The notes beneath the pieces are model-generated. The model was not told the origin of the DNA and did not search any database. It saw nothing but the letters and a program-made list of their open reading frames with translations. A stretch of 64,000 nt of DNA from Pararhodobacter sp. (GTDB lineage Bacteria > Pseudomonadota > Alphaproteobacteria > Rhodobacterales > Rhodobacteraceae). Shown here piece by piece: positions 25,067 to 33,862 of the stretch (the first letter of the stretch is position 1; each line of letters starts with the position of its first letter). The stretch covers positions 1,085,001 to 1,149,000 of the forward strand of contig NZ_JAUCBZ010000015.1 in the NCBI RefSeq assembly GCF_034676545.1, in the 5' to 3' direction. The position numbers were made by a program, and so were the translations under genes.

Positions 25067-26092
25067 ATGTGCGCGCGCGCAGCAAGACCAGCGATGGGAA
25101 TCGCCACCACCCAGACCGTCGAGAACAAGAAACTCTATCGACAGTTCCTGGGCCGCTTTGACCACGGGACCGAGGCCATCGCCAAGGCTGCCGCCGACCT
25201 GTTCGCGACCGATGCCAAAGTCAGCGCCAGCCACCCGGTGAACGAGGCCCGCAACGGCTATATCGCCGATGTGATCGCCCCGATCTGGGCGGCGTTCAAC
25301 GGCTGCACCCGGCACAACCAGATTGTCATCGGCGGCGAATATCTGGGCGGCGAATGGGTCACGTCGACCGGGTATTTCCATGGCCATTTCGCGCGGCCGC
25401 TCTTTGGCATTCCGGCCAGCGGCAAATTGGCCATGCTGCGTTTCGGCGAGTTCCACCGGATCGAGAACGGGCAGATCGTCGAAAGCCAGGTGTTTCTGGG
25501 CCTCGCCGAACTGATTATCGCGCTGGGTCTGTGGCCCCTTGCCCCCAGTCAGGGCTATGAGGGCGTCGTACCCGGTCCGGCGAGCCATGACGGCATTTTC
25601 GACGGCCCTTCTGACTCGGCGCAATCGCGCGCCACGGCGGATCTGGTCGAGGGGATGCTGATGAAACTGGCCTCGGATACCGAAGGCTGGCGACCGGATT
25701 GGCACGAACGGATGGTCTGGTACGGTCCCGGCGGGCTGGGATCCTATGCCACGGTCGATGCCTTTGCCGCTTTCCAACGTCCTTTCGAGCTGACCTTTGA
25801 CGGCTGGGGCGACGGGCAGAACGAGGGGATCACCGGCATCGAATCCAGCTGCAAGGCTGGCGATGGCACCTATGCCTTTCTCAGCGGCTGGCCGATGCTA
25901 ACCGGCGTCCAGGTGCGGCCTTTTCTGGGCCTCGAACCCACGCACAAGCGTGTCACCATGCGCGATTGCGATTGGTGGCGGGTGGAAAACGGCAAGATCA
26001 TCGAGAACTGGTGCATGCTGGATATCCCGCATGTGCTGATGCAGTTGGGATACGACCTGTTCGCCGAAATCGGCGCACACCATCCCGCCTGA
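25067..26092 (+). CDS. Two-domain SnoaL-like (NTF2-fold) protein, paralogue 2
   Basis: The protein has 341 residues. Unit one contains ASHPVNEARNGYIADVIAP, then FGIPASGKLAMLRFGEFHRI and IENGQIVESQVF. Unit two contains MVWYGPGGLGSYATVDAF, LGLEPTHKRVTMRDCDWWRV and GKIIENWCMLDIPHVLMQLGYD. The internal repetition and the shared 'ENW..DI/D...' ending relate it to the proteins at 19536, 27519 and 30342. ATG 25067 has GAGGTG 6 bases upstream; GTG 25058 or ATG 25094 are alternatives. No cofactor motif is visible. Confidence 0.78.
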   Translation: MCARAARPAMGIATTQTVENKKLYRQFLGRFDHGTEAIAKAAADLFATDAKVSASHPVNEARNGYIADVIAPIWAAFNGCTRHNQIVIGGEYLGGEWVTSTGYFHGHFARPLFGIPASGKLAMLRFGEFHRIENGQIVESQVFLGLAELIIALGLWPLAPSQGYEGVVPGPASHDGIFDGPSDSAQSRATADLVEGMLMKLASDTEGWRPDWHERMVWYGPGGLGSYATVDAFAAFQRPFELTFDGWGDGQNEGITGIESSCKAGDGTYAFLSGWPMLTGVQVRPFLGLEPTHKRVTMRDCDWWRVENGKIIENWCMLDIPHVLMQLGYDLFAEIGAHHPA

Positions 26093-26146
26093 CGAATTGG
26101 AACATTAGTACGGGCCATTTTCAGCCCGATCCGACGGAGTAAACGC

Positions 26147-27457
26147 ATGGCCATTGAGCATCTGAAGCAATCCAAACCCGAAGCCGAACGCGCCGAAGAT
26201 GACGCCAAGGTCCGTGCGGTGGTGGAAACGACGCTGACCGACATTCAGGCGCGCGGCGATGCTGCCGTGCGCGATCTGAGTCAGAAATTTGACGGTTATG
26301 CGCCAGCCAACTTTCGCCTTTCGGCCTCGGAAATCGAGGCGGCGATGCAAAAGGTGTCGGCCCGCGACATGGAGGACATCCGCTTCGCGCAAAAGCAGAT
26401 TCGCACTTTTGCCGAGGCCCAGCGCGCCAGCATGACCGATATCGAGGTCGAAACCATGCCCGGCGTGATCCTGGGCCATCGCAATATCCCGGTGCAATCC
26501 GTTGGCTGCTATGTTCCCGGCGGCAAGTTCCCGATGGTGGCCAGCGCGCATATGTCGGTGTTGACCGCCAATGTCGCGGGGGTGCCGCGCATCATCGCCT
26601 CGGCCCCGCCGCAAAACGGCGAGCCGCACCCGGCCATTGTCGCCGCGATGCATCTGGGCGGCGCGCATGAGATCTATGTGCTGGGCGGTATTCAGGCGGT
26701 GGGCGCGATGGCCATCGGCACCGAGACCATCGACCCGGTGCATATGCTGGTCGGCCCCGGCAACGCCTTTGTCGCCGAAGCCAAGCGGCAGTTGTTTGGG
26801 CGCGTGGGCATCGACCTGTTCGCGGGGCCGACGGAGACCATGCTGATCGCGGATGACACCGTGGATGCAGAGCTGTGTGCGACGGATCTTCTGGGGCAGG
26901 CGGAACACGGGTATAACTCGCCCGCGTGCCTGATCACCAATTCGCGGCGTCTGGCCGAAGAAACGATGGCCGAAATCGAGCGCCTGTTGCAGATCCTGCC
27001 GACGCGCGGCACCGCCGAGGTCAGTTGGCGCGACTATGGCGACGTGATCTTGTGCGACACGTATGAGGAAATGCTGCAGGTCGCCAATGACATGGCCTAT
27101 GAGCATGTGCAGGTGATGACCGACCGGGATGACTGGTTCCTGGAGCAGATGCATTCCTATGGCGCGCTGTTCCTTGGGCCGCGGACCAATGTGGCGAATG
27201 GCGACAAGGTGATCGGCACCAACCACACGCTGCCGACCAAGAAGGCCGGGCGCTATACGGGCGGGCTTTGGGTCGGCAAGTTCCTGAAAACCCACAGTTA
27301 TCAGCGTGTGACCACGGATGAGGCGGCGGCGATGATCGGGGCTTATGGCAGCCGGTTGTGCATGCTCGAAGGGTTCGTGGGCCATGCCGAGCAATGCAAT
27401 ATCCGTGTCCGCCGCTATGGCGGGCGAAATGTGCCATACGGGCAAGCTGCCGAGTAA
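26147..27457 (+). CDS. HisD-family dehydrogenase (possibly not histidinol; HpsN-like)
   Basis: The protein has 436 residues and clearly belongs to the histidinol dehydrogenase family: GCYVPGGKFPMVASAHMSV near residue 122 (core CYVPGGKFPM), LGGIQAVGAMAIGTETI, VGPGNAFVAEAKRQLFG, the zinc-site region GQAEHGYNSPACLIT and TNHTLPT. In Rhodobacterales, HisD paralogues inside catabolic operons oxidise other alcohols, for example HpsN acting on sulfopropanediol. The absence of other his genes and the transporter context favour a catabolic NAD-dependent alcohol oxidation. The substrate is unknown. Confidence 0.88.
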   Translation: MAIEHLKQSKPEAERAEDDAKVRAVVETTLTDIQARGDAAVRDLSQKFDGYAPANFRLSASEIEAAMQKVSARDMEDIRFAQKQIRTFAEAQRASMTDIEVETMPGVILGHRNIPVQSVGCYVPGGKFPMVASAHMSVLTANVAGVPRIIASAPPQNGEPHPAIVAAMHLGGAHEIYVLGGIQAVGAMAIGTETIDPVHMLVGPGNAFVAEAKRQLFGRVGIDLFAGPTETMLIADDTVDAELCATDLLGQAEHGYNSPACLITNSRRLAEETMAEIERLLQILPTRGTAEVSWRDYGDVILCDTYEEMLQVANDMAYEHVQVMTDRDDWFLEQMHSYGALFLGPRTNVANGDKVIGTNHTLPTKKAGRYTGGLWVGKFLKTHSYQRVTTDEAAAMIGAYGSRLCMLEGFVGHAEQCNIRVRRYGGRNVPYGQAAE

Positions 27458-27518
27458 CGCAAAGGGCAGGGCGAGGGGCCAGCCCCCGCGCTCTGCGGTG
27501 TAGTTGTGGAAAGATGAA

Positions 27519-28562
27519 ATGAGCAGGTCAGAGGATTTGAAAGCCTTGATTGCGCCGATGCGGGCGGCCATGGCGGATTTCGAAGGCGACCGCGTGCGCG
27601 CGGTGCTTGACGCGGTGGTCGCGCCCGACGCCGTGCTGAAACTGTGCCATCCGTTTGGCGAATTGATCGGGCCGGGTGCGCTGTTCGAGCGTTGTTATGC
27701 GCCGCTGCTGGCGGCGATGCCCGATCTGGAGCGCCGCGACATGATCGTCATGGCTGGCACCACCCCCGAGGGCCAGGAGTGGGTCGGGACGATGGGCAAC
27801 TACATGGGCAGCTTCCGTGCGCCTTTTCTCGATATCCCGCCGACCGGCCATCTCGCCCATATGCGCTTTCACGAGTTCTACCGGATTGACGCGGGAAAGA
27901 TCGTCGAGATGCAGGCGATCTGGGACATCCCGGAACTGATGATGCAAGCGAAAGCATGGCCGATGGCGCCGCAGCTGGGCGCGCTGATCTGCACACCGGG
28001 GCCGATGTCAGGCGACGGCCTGAGCGTATCCGGCGACGGTCGGGCGGCGATGGATCACGTCGTGGCCATGTTGACCGACCTCTGTCGGTTTCCCGGAAAT
28101 CCCGACCCCGACGTCATGCGGCTTGATCACTTCTGGAACCCGCGGATGAATTGGTATGGACCTGCAGGGATCGGCACCGCACGCGGCATCTCGGGGTTCC
28201 GCACATGGCATCAGGGGCCCTTCTTGCGCGGCATGCCGGACCGAAAGCTCGACGCGATGGGCGACTTGATGTCCCATTGGGTCGGTGAAGGGCAATACGT
28301 CTGCGAAACTGGATGGCCAAACATGCGCTTGACTTTGACGGGCGACGGCTGGATGGGGATCGCGCCGACCGGGACCGAAATTACTCTGCGCAGCCTTGAC
28401 TTCTGGCGGTTGGAGAATGGCCTGATCCGAGAGAACTGGGTACTTGTGGATATTCTGGACGCGTATCGTCAGGTCGGCATTGATGTGTTTGCGCGACTGA
28501 GGGAATTCAACAAGGCGCGGGCTCCCGGCGCGATCCCGGAAGCAGATTGGAGAACAGCATGA
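27519..28562 (+). CDS. Two-domain SnoaL-like (NTF2-fold) protein, paralogue 3
   Basis: The protein has 347 residues. Unit one reads CHPFGELIGPGALFERCYAP, then DIPPTGHLAHMRFHEFYRI, GKIVEMQAIWDIPELMMQA. Unit two reads MNWYGPAGIGTARGISGF, GIAPTGTEITLRSLDFWRL and RENWVLVDILDAYRQVGID. It is the paralogue most like the 19536 protein in the HPF-ELIGP and WYGPAGIG motifs. ATG 27519 has GGAAAG just upstream. The stop overlaps the SDR start in an ATGA junction. Confidence 0.78.
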   Translation: MSRSEDLKALIAPMRAAMADFEGDRVRAVLDAVVAPDAVLKLCHPFGELIGPGALFERCYAPLLAAMPDLERRDMIVMAGTTPEGQEWVGTMGNYMGSFRAPFLDIPPTGHLAHMRFHEFYRIDAGKIVEMQAIWDIPELMMQAKAWPMAPQLGALICTPGPMSGDGLSVSGDGRAAMDHVVAMLTDLCRFPGNPDPDVMRLDHFWNPRMNWYGPAGIGTARGISGFRTWHQGPFLRGMPDRKLDAMGDLMSHWVGEGQYVCETGWPNMRLTLTGDGWMGIAPTGTEITLRSLDFWRLENGLIRENWVLVDILDAYRQVGIDVFARLREFNKARAPGAIPEADWRTA

Positions 28563-29323
28563 CCCTGCCCCGCACGCCCTCTTTTCGGCTCGATGGCAAA
28601 CGCGCGCTGGTGACAGGGGCGTCTTCCGGCATCGGACTGGCGTGCGCGGCTGCGCTTTGCGAGGCGGGCGCGCATGTGGTCGTGGCTGCGCGTCGGGCGG
28701 ACAAACTGGCACATTTGGTGAATGAGCTGCGGGCTGCGGGTTACAGTGCAGAGGCTCTGGCCCTGGACGTGGCCGACGTGGCCACGACAGAAAAGGCCGT
28801 CGCGGCAACGGGCCCCTTCGACATTCTGGTGAACTCGGCCGGGATGGCGCGCCACGGCCCGGCGCTTGAAACGACCGAAACCGATTTCGATGCGGTGAGC
28901 ACTCTCAACATCAAGGGGGCTTACTTCCTTACCCGCGCCGTGGCCAAGGGGCTGACCGCGGCGGGCAAACCCGGCACGCTGATCAATATATCCAGCCAAA
29001 TGGCCCATGTGGGCGGGGTCGACCGGGCGGTCTATGCGGCCACCAAGCACGCGGTCGAAGGCTTCACCAAATCCATGGCGATCGAATGGGGGCTCAAGGG
29101 CATCCGCGTGAACACGATCTGCCCAACCTTCATCCTCACTCCGCTAACGAAATCGACCTTCGACAACCCCGAACGGGCGGCATGGATTCGGGAAAAAATC
29201 AAACTGGGCCGCCCCGGCGAGGTCGAGGACGTCATGGGTGCGGTCGTGTTCCTGGCCTCCGATGCCTCGGCACTGATCACCGGCACGTCCTTGATGGTAG
29301 ACGGGGGCTGGACGGCAGAATGA
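28559..29323 (+). CDS. Short-chain dehydrogenase/reductase (FabG-like)
   Basis: The protein has 254 residues. It shows the classical SDR elements TGASSGIG near residue 22, NSAGMARHG, catalytic Ser in INISSQMAHVGG, YAATKHA (YxxxK) near residue 160 and the end DGGWTAE. It would oxidise or reduce a hydroxyl/keto group with NAD(P). It is coupled to its neighbours by ATGA overlaps on both sides, so it is clearly part of the unit B pathway. Confidence 0.92.
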   Translation: MTLPRTPSFRLDGKRALVTGASSGIGLACAAALCEAGAHVVVAARRADKLAHLVNELRAAGYSAEALALDVADVATTEKAVAATGPFDILVNSAGMARHGPALETTETDFDAVSTLNIKGAYFLTRAVAKGLTAAGKPGTLINISSQMAHVGGVDRAVYAATKHAVEGFTKSMAIEWGLKGIRVNTICPTFILTPLTKSTFDNPERAAWIREKIKLGRPGEVEDVMGAVVFLASDASALITGTSLMVDGGWTAE

Positions 29324-30345
29324 CAGACGAACCGCACAAAGTGACATCTGTTGACGTGGCGCGTTTGGCGGGGGTCAGCCAATCGGCGGTCAGCCGGGTC
29401 TTCACGTCGGGCGCGTCGGCCTCGAAGAAAACCAAGGACAAGGTTCTGAAGGCTGCAACCACACTTGGCTACCGGCCAAATGTATTGGCGCGCGCCATGA
29501 TCACCGGACGTTCGCGCATCATCGGACTCGTTGTCGCTTACCTGGAAAATCAGTTCTACCCGCTGGCCCTTGAACGGCTGTCGAACGCATTGCAGGCGAA
29601 GGGCTATCACATCCTGATCTTCACCGCTCCGAATTCGGCGGAAGATGTCGAAGCCGTAATCCAGGATCTCATGGCCTACCAGATCGATGCGCTCATCGCG
29701 GCCTCGGTCTCCATCACCTCGGAATTGGCGGAGCAGGTGCGAAAGGCCGGAATACCGGTTGTGCTTTTCAACCGCGGGCAGGACGGCGTCGGCGTGTCCA
29801 GCGTGACCTCGGCAAATCTCGCGGGGGGGCGCAAAGTGGCGCGGTTCCTGCTGGAGGGCGGGCATGAACGTATCGGCCATATTGCCGGTTGGCAGGGCAG
29901 TTCCACCGGGCGCGACCGGCAATCGGGCTTCCTTGCGGAAATGAACGCGGCTGGCCGCACGCCCTTTTCTGTCATGGACGGCATGTACAGCCGCGACGAG
30001 GCAATGGCCTGCGCCGAAAAAATGCTCGCCGGTCCGGTCATCCCCGACGCGATATTCGTGGGCAATGATCACATGGCCTTCGGTGTGATGGACGTGGTGC
30101 GTGCCCACGGTCTGGTGCCCGGGCACAGTATCTCGGTCGTTGGCTATGACGATGTGCCGTTGGCCGAGTGGGGGGGCTACCATCTGACGACGATCCGCCA
30201 ACCCGTGAACCGGATGGTGGAAAGTACCGTCAACCTGATGCTGCGCATGATCGAGGACGCAGACGCGATGCCCGAACATATCGAAGTCGAGGGCCCCCTC
30301 ATCGTGCGCAGTTCCGCGCGTATTCCAGAAGGATGGACCAAATGA
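29320..30345 (+). CDS. LacI-family transcriptional regulator (unit B)
   Basis: The protein has 341 residues. The HTH DVARLAGVSQSAVSRVF sits at residues 12-28 and the hinge RPNVLARAMITGRS near residue 55. The effector-binding domain runs IIGLVVAYLENQFYP to VVGYDDVPLAEWGGYHLTTIRQP. Its start overlaps the SDR stop and its stop overlaps the next SnoaL-like start. Being inside the operon it would control, it may be autoregulated through the palindromes at 20564 and 20619. Confidence 0.93.
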   Translation: MTDEPHKVTSVDVARLAGVSQSAVSRVFTSGASASKKTKDKVLKAATTLGYRPNVLARAMITGRSRIIGLVVAYLENQFYPLALERLSNALQAKGYHILIFTAPNSAEDVEAVIQDLMAYQIDALIAASVSITSELAEQVRKAGIPVVLFNRGQDGVGVSSVTSANLAGGRKVARFLLEGGHERIGHIAGWQGSSTGRDRQSGFLAEMNAAGRTPFSVMDGMYSRDEAMACAEKMLAGPVIPDAIFVGNDHMAFGVMDVVRAHGLVPGHSISVVGYDDVPLAEWGGYHLTTIRQPVNRMVESTVNLMLRMIEDADAMPEHIEVEGPLIVRSSARIPEGWTK

Positions 30346-31331
30346 AGGGTTTTGACCCCAAATTCGCCGATTTCCCCGACTACATCATAGGCATCACCAA
30401 GGAGATCTGGGAAGATCGCGGCATCGCCACGCTGCATCACTATTATGCGCACGAAATCGTCGTTCGATCACCTGCCTCGGTCGTGGTCGGCAATCAGGGT
30501 GTGATCGGCGCGACCATGGCCACGCTGGCCGAGTTCCCGGACCGCGAATTGCTGGGCGAGGACGTGATCTGGTCAGGCACGCCAGAGACCGGGATGCTGT
30601 CGTCGCATCGCATCATCTCGACCGCGACCCATGCGCGCGACGGGATTTATGGCGCGGCGTCGGGCAAGAAGCTGCAGTATCGCATCCTGGCCGATTGCCA
30701 CGCCAAGGATAACGCTATCGACGATGAATGGCTGATCCGCGACCAGACCGCGATTGTGCGCCAGATCGGCTGGGAGCCCAAGGAGTTTGCCAGAACTCTG
30801 ATCACGCGCGAGGGCGGGCCGGAGATCTGCGTCAAACCACTGACCCCGGCCAATGACCGGCCCGGCCCCTACACAGGCCATGGCAACGACAGCGAGTGGG
30901 GTCAGCGCCATGCCGATTTGCTGACTCGATTGATGGGGGCCGACATGGCCGCAATCGAAGCCGAATACGACCGCGCCGCGACGCTGCATTACCCGGGCGG
31001 TGAAACCGGCCATGGCTGGGGGGCCGCTGACCGGTTCTGGATGGGCCTGCGCGCCGCCTTTCCCGACGCCACCTTCACCATTCACCACAAGATCGGCCGC
31101 GACGATGCGAACATGCCGCCGCGCTCGGCGATCCGCTGGTCGTTGCATGGCAAGCACAGCGGTTGGGGTGCGTTCGGCGCGCCGACCGGGGCCGATGTCT
31201 ATGTGCTGGGCATCAGCCATGCCGAATGGGGCGAATTGATTTCCGGGCAGATCAAGTTGCGCCGCGAGTGGACCCTGTTCGATGAAACCGCGGTCTGGAA
31301 ACAGATCCTCTTGCAAACCGGTGATCTGTGA
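30342..31331 (+). CDS. Two-domain SnoaL-like (NTF2-fold) protein, paralogue 4
   Basis: The protein has 329 residues. It is the most divergent of the four relatives. Unit one contains ATLHHYYAHEIVVRSPASVVVGNQGV and the IADCHAKDNAIDDEWLIRD region; unit two contains ATLHYPGGETGHGWGAADRFW, FPDATFTIHHKIGRDD and LISGQIKLRREWTLFDETAVWKQI (cores only). The pattern of a helix pair followed by a curved sheet ending W-x-L-x-D-E repeats twice. The start is an ATGA overlap with the regulator gene. Confidence 0.7.
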   Translation: MKGFDPKFADFPDYIIGITKEIWEDRGIATLHHYYAHEIVVRSPASVVVGNQGVIGATMATLAEFPDRELLGEDVIWSGTPETGMLSSHRIISTATHARDGIYGAASGKKLQYRILADCHAKDNAIDDEWLIRDQTAIVRQIGWEPKEFARTLITREGGPEICVKPLTPANDRPGPYTGHGNDSEWGQRHADLLTRLMGADMAAIEAEYDRAATLHYPGGETGHGWGAADRFWMGLRAAFPDATFTIHHKIGRDDANMPPRSAIRWSLHGKHSGWGAFGAPTGADVYVLGISHAEWGELISGQIKLRREWTLFDETAVWKQILLQTGDL

Positions 31332-31466
31332 CCCGGCAACCCGAAACCCTTAGGCGGGTTCATGTCCTGTTCCAGGCCCGCCGCGCCGAGCGCCTGAACC
31401 CGCACCCGCCGGGCGGGGTTTTCTGAAACCACGCAGTCAGAAAACCACTCTCAAAGGATCAAAGAC

Positions 31467-32432
31467 ATGACATCGCAAGACATGGAAAGCCGCATCGTTC
31501 GTTACGGTGATCTGAAACCGTGCAAGACCGCTTTCATCGACGCCCATACGCCAGGCAGCGACCAGAAAGAGAATTTCACCATCATCGGCGGCGGTGTTTC
31601 CGAAAGCCCCGATCAGCATGTGCATATCAGCATCGAGCACGGCTTCAATATCGGGGCCGCCGGTCAGCCGCCCAAATGCCGAAACTCGCTGCACGATCAC
31701 CGCACCGCTGAGGTGTTCTTTGTGCTCTCGGGGCGCTGGCGTTTCTTCTGGGGACGCTGGGGCGACGCGGGCGAAGTGGTGCTGGAGCCGGGTGATATCT
31801 TCAACATCCCGACCGGCGTGTTCCGGGGCTTCGAGAATATCGGCACCGACTACGCGATGATCATGGCGATTCTCGGCGGTCACGACGCCGGCGGCGGTGT
31901 GATGTGGGCCCCGCAGGTGATCGAGGATGCCGCCAATCACGGGCTGATCCTGGGCGAGAACGGCAAGCTGTACGACACCAAGAAACAACAGCGCCTGCCC
32001 GAGGGTGTGCAACCGATGCCATTGATGAGCGCCGAGGAACTGGCGAAGCGCCCGGAACCGACCACCGCCCAGGTGCTGCCCAACCACGTCGCCCGCTACT
32101 GGGACATGGTCGCGCTGGCCGACAAGAAACCGGTGAACGTGATCGGCGAGCATGGCCTGTTGCGCGATCGCCCCGGTTTCGAGGTCGATTTCATCACCCG
32201 CGCCTCATCGTCCGAAGACAAGCACAGCCATGACCGCCCTTCGGTCCTGATGCCGGTCAAGGGACATTGGCGGGTGGACTGGGACGGCGGCAGCGCCACG
32301 CTGGCACCCGGTGACACGATGTCCGTGCCCGAAAACCTGGCCCATTCGGCGGTGCCCTCGATGACCGGCGAGGCGGCGCTGTATCACATCATCAGCACCG
32401 ACGATCCCGCCGGCTTGACCTGGAGAGGATAA
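31467..32432 (+). CDS. Double-cupin protein (gentisate dioxygenase-like fold)
   Basis: The protein has 321 residues. The first cupin holds SLHDHRTAEVFFVLSG near residue 74 (HDH plus E metal ligands) and GDIFNIPTGVFRGFEN. The second holds EDKHSHDRPSVLMPVKGHWRV near residue 253 (core KHSHDRPSV) and GDTMSVPENLAHSA. Bicupins of this kind include ring-cleaving dioxygenases and isomerases; only the first domain has the full HxH-E set. It lies 135 bp after the last SnoaL-like gene and is preceded by AAAGGATC. The reaction is unknown. Confidence 0.78.
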   Translation: MTSQDMESRIVRYGDLKPCKTAFIDAHTPGSDQKENFTIIGGGVSESPDQHVHISIEHGFNIGAAGQPPKCRNSLHDHRTAEVFFVLSGRWRFFWGRWGDAGEVVLEPGDIFNIPTGVFRGFENIGTDYAMIMAILGGHDAGGGVMWAPQVIEDAANHGLILGENGKLYDTKKQQRLPEGVQPMPLMSAEELAKRPEPTTAQVLPNHVARYWDMVALADKKPVNVIGEHGLLRDRPGFEVDFITRASSSEDKHSHDRPSVLMPVKGHWRVDWDGGSATLAPGDTMSVPENLAHSAVPSMTGEAALYHIISTDDPAGLTWRG

Positions 32433-32950
32433 CGCCCGAATTCGGTTCGCTCCGCCCCTAGGCTCAGGACCCAGCAATCGGCTTGCAGTCGCCCGACGAC
32501 ATTAGTCACGGCCCCGAACTGCCGGGGTGTTCATGCGCAATCTTTTCTGGCTGACCGACGCACAGATAGACCGGCCGTGGCCGGTCTATCCCAGATCCCA
32601 CGGCCAGCCCCCGGTCGATGACTGGCGCATGATGAGCGGAATAATCTGCATTAATCGCATCGGCTTGCGCTGGTGCGACGCGCCCAGGGAGAATGGCCCA
32701 CCGAAGACGCTCTACAACCGTTGAAAGCGGTGGAGCGATATGGGGGTCTTTGCCCGGATGATGGAGGGGCTAGCCGAGATGAGGCTTATCCAGCCCAACG
32801 CTAAGTGTCGGCTTCGCGGGGTGTAGAACCCGTTTATGCCCGTCAAAAGCCGCCAACTTTGCCCAACGCCATGTTTCCCAAGGCCGTCACCAGATTGGTT
32901 GGATCGTGATGGTCATAAGGCGGACTTCGGCTGAAACACTGTCTTGGCCG
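32433..32950. other. 518-bp stretch with IS5-type remnant, otherwise empty
   Basis: Apart from the broken transposase at 32533-32826 no gene is supported. The remaining sequence shows no promoter-like or repeat structure that I can identify. It closes the accessory block on its right side. Confidence 0.6.
32533..32826 (+). pseudogene. Broken IS5-family (IS427-like) transposase fragment
   Basis: The frame from ATG 32533 reads MRNLFWLTDAQIDRPW, then VDDWRMMSGIICINRIGLRW, CDAPRENGPPKTLYNR, an in-frame stop at the place of a normal Trp codon (32722-32724), then KRWSDMGVFARMMEGLAE. This is the N-terminal OrfA of IS5/IS427 elements. After about 32785 the similarity ends and the DDE domain is missing. 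No flanking inverted repeats were recognised. Confidence 0.8.
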
Positions 32951-33691
32951 TCATGCACTGAGATTCGCGCCACCATTTACAAATACGACCTGGCCGGTGA
33001 TGAATTCCGCCGCCGGGCTGGCGAGAAACTGCATGAGCGCCGTGTAATCTTGTGCCGCCACGGCGCGCCCGGAAGGGTTGGACTTGGCCGAGTGTTCCAT
33101 CAGTTCTTTCACCCCATCGCCGAACAGATTTCGCACCGCATCCGTTTCAACGATTGACGGCGCGATACAATTGATTCGGACACCCTTTGGCGCGAGTTCC
33201 GTGGCCAGATAGCGGACCAGCGCCTCTGCCAAGGCCTTGCCTGCGCCGATTGCGGCATAGTTTTGCACGACGATGCGCCCACCGCGGCTGGTCAGGAAAA
33301 AGATCGTCGAACCGCGCTGGAGCATGTCTTGCACTGCCTGTACAAGAAACAGGAGCGAGGTGCCGTTGGTGGTGACAGCCTGCGCGAACCGGGTCGGATC
33401 GGCGCTCAGCGTGGGGCTGGCATAGGCATCGAGCGCGCAATGAACCACTTGGTCAAGATGGGGTGCTTTTGCCCGCACCGCGTCGGCGATTGCTGAGCAG
33501 CCCGCTACCGTGCCGGCATCTGCCCTGATCAGGTGCGCGCGTGCGCCGGTGGCTGCGACAAGGTCGCGCGCCGTTTCGCCAGCGTTTTCATCGCTATGAT
33601 AGTTCAGGAAAACGTCGATATCCGGCCCGGCAAACGCCAGCGCCACGGACAGACCAATCCCTTTGGTCCCGCCTGTTACCAAGATCGCCAT
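32951..33691 (-). CDS. SDR oxidoreductase of FabL-like type (Y-x6-K)
   Basis: The protein has 246 residues. The nucleotide motif is TGGTKGIG at residues 6-13. The active site reads YAAIGAGKALAEALVRYLATELAPKG (core YAAIGAGK near residue 147), in which Tyr and Lys are six residues apart, as in FabI/FabL enoyl reductases, not three as in classical SDRs. It ends GQVVFVNGGANLSA. An NAD(P)-dependent enoyl or keto reduction is likely. ATG 33691 follows GAGGA. A GntR-type palindrome at 33708-33720 overlaps its promoter or leader. Confidence 0.85.
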   Translation of the reverse strand: MAILVTGGTKGIGLSVALAFAGPDIDVFLNYHSDENAGETARDLVAATGARAHLIRADAGTVAGCSAIADAVRAKAPHLDQVVHCALDAYASPTLSADPTRFAQAVTTNGTSLLFLVQAVQDMLQRGSTIFFLTSRGGRIVVQNYAAIGAGKALAEALVRYLATELAPKGVRINCIAPSIVETDAVRNLFGDGVKELMEHSAKSNPSGRAVAAQDYTALMQFLASPAAEFITGQVVFVNGGANLSA

Positions 33692-33707
33692 GATGTCCTC
33701 GCCCAAG

Positions 33708-33720
33708 TTTGTCTGACAAA
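33708..33720. promoter_or_regulatory. GntR/FCD-type operator, site 1
   Basis: TTTGTCTGACAAA is a perfect palindrome that fits the FCD-family consensus TNGTNNNACNA. It lies 17 bp upstream of the SDR start codon and in the divergent region before the DUF3237 and gntR genes. Confidence 0.65.
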
Positions 33721-33862
33721 TATGTCGCACGATATTGGAGTTGGCAACCGAAATGCGCTCCGGCCAACAACTTTGTAGCCAAAATCGTATGCTATTATTG
33801 TCTTTCAAAAATGTTCATTGATGCTATTCTTGGCCTGAATTTGGCAGAAGAGAGAAAGTCAT

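Noticed and set aside
24122..25777. 551-codon open frame on the minus strand
   Set aside because: It is antisense to the permease and SnoaL-like genes; sequence is low-complexity and family-less.
26105..27571. 488-codon open frame opposite the HisD-like gene
   Set aside because: The HisD family match on the plus strand is certain; the minus-strand protein is a shadow.
31340..31430. Possible riboswitch or strong terminator before the double-cupin gene
   Set aside because: Several GC-rich inverted repeats overlap (GGCGGG/CCCGCC and CGGGTTCA/TGAACCCG) but no known riboswitch core fits and the stems exclude one another.
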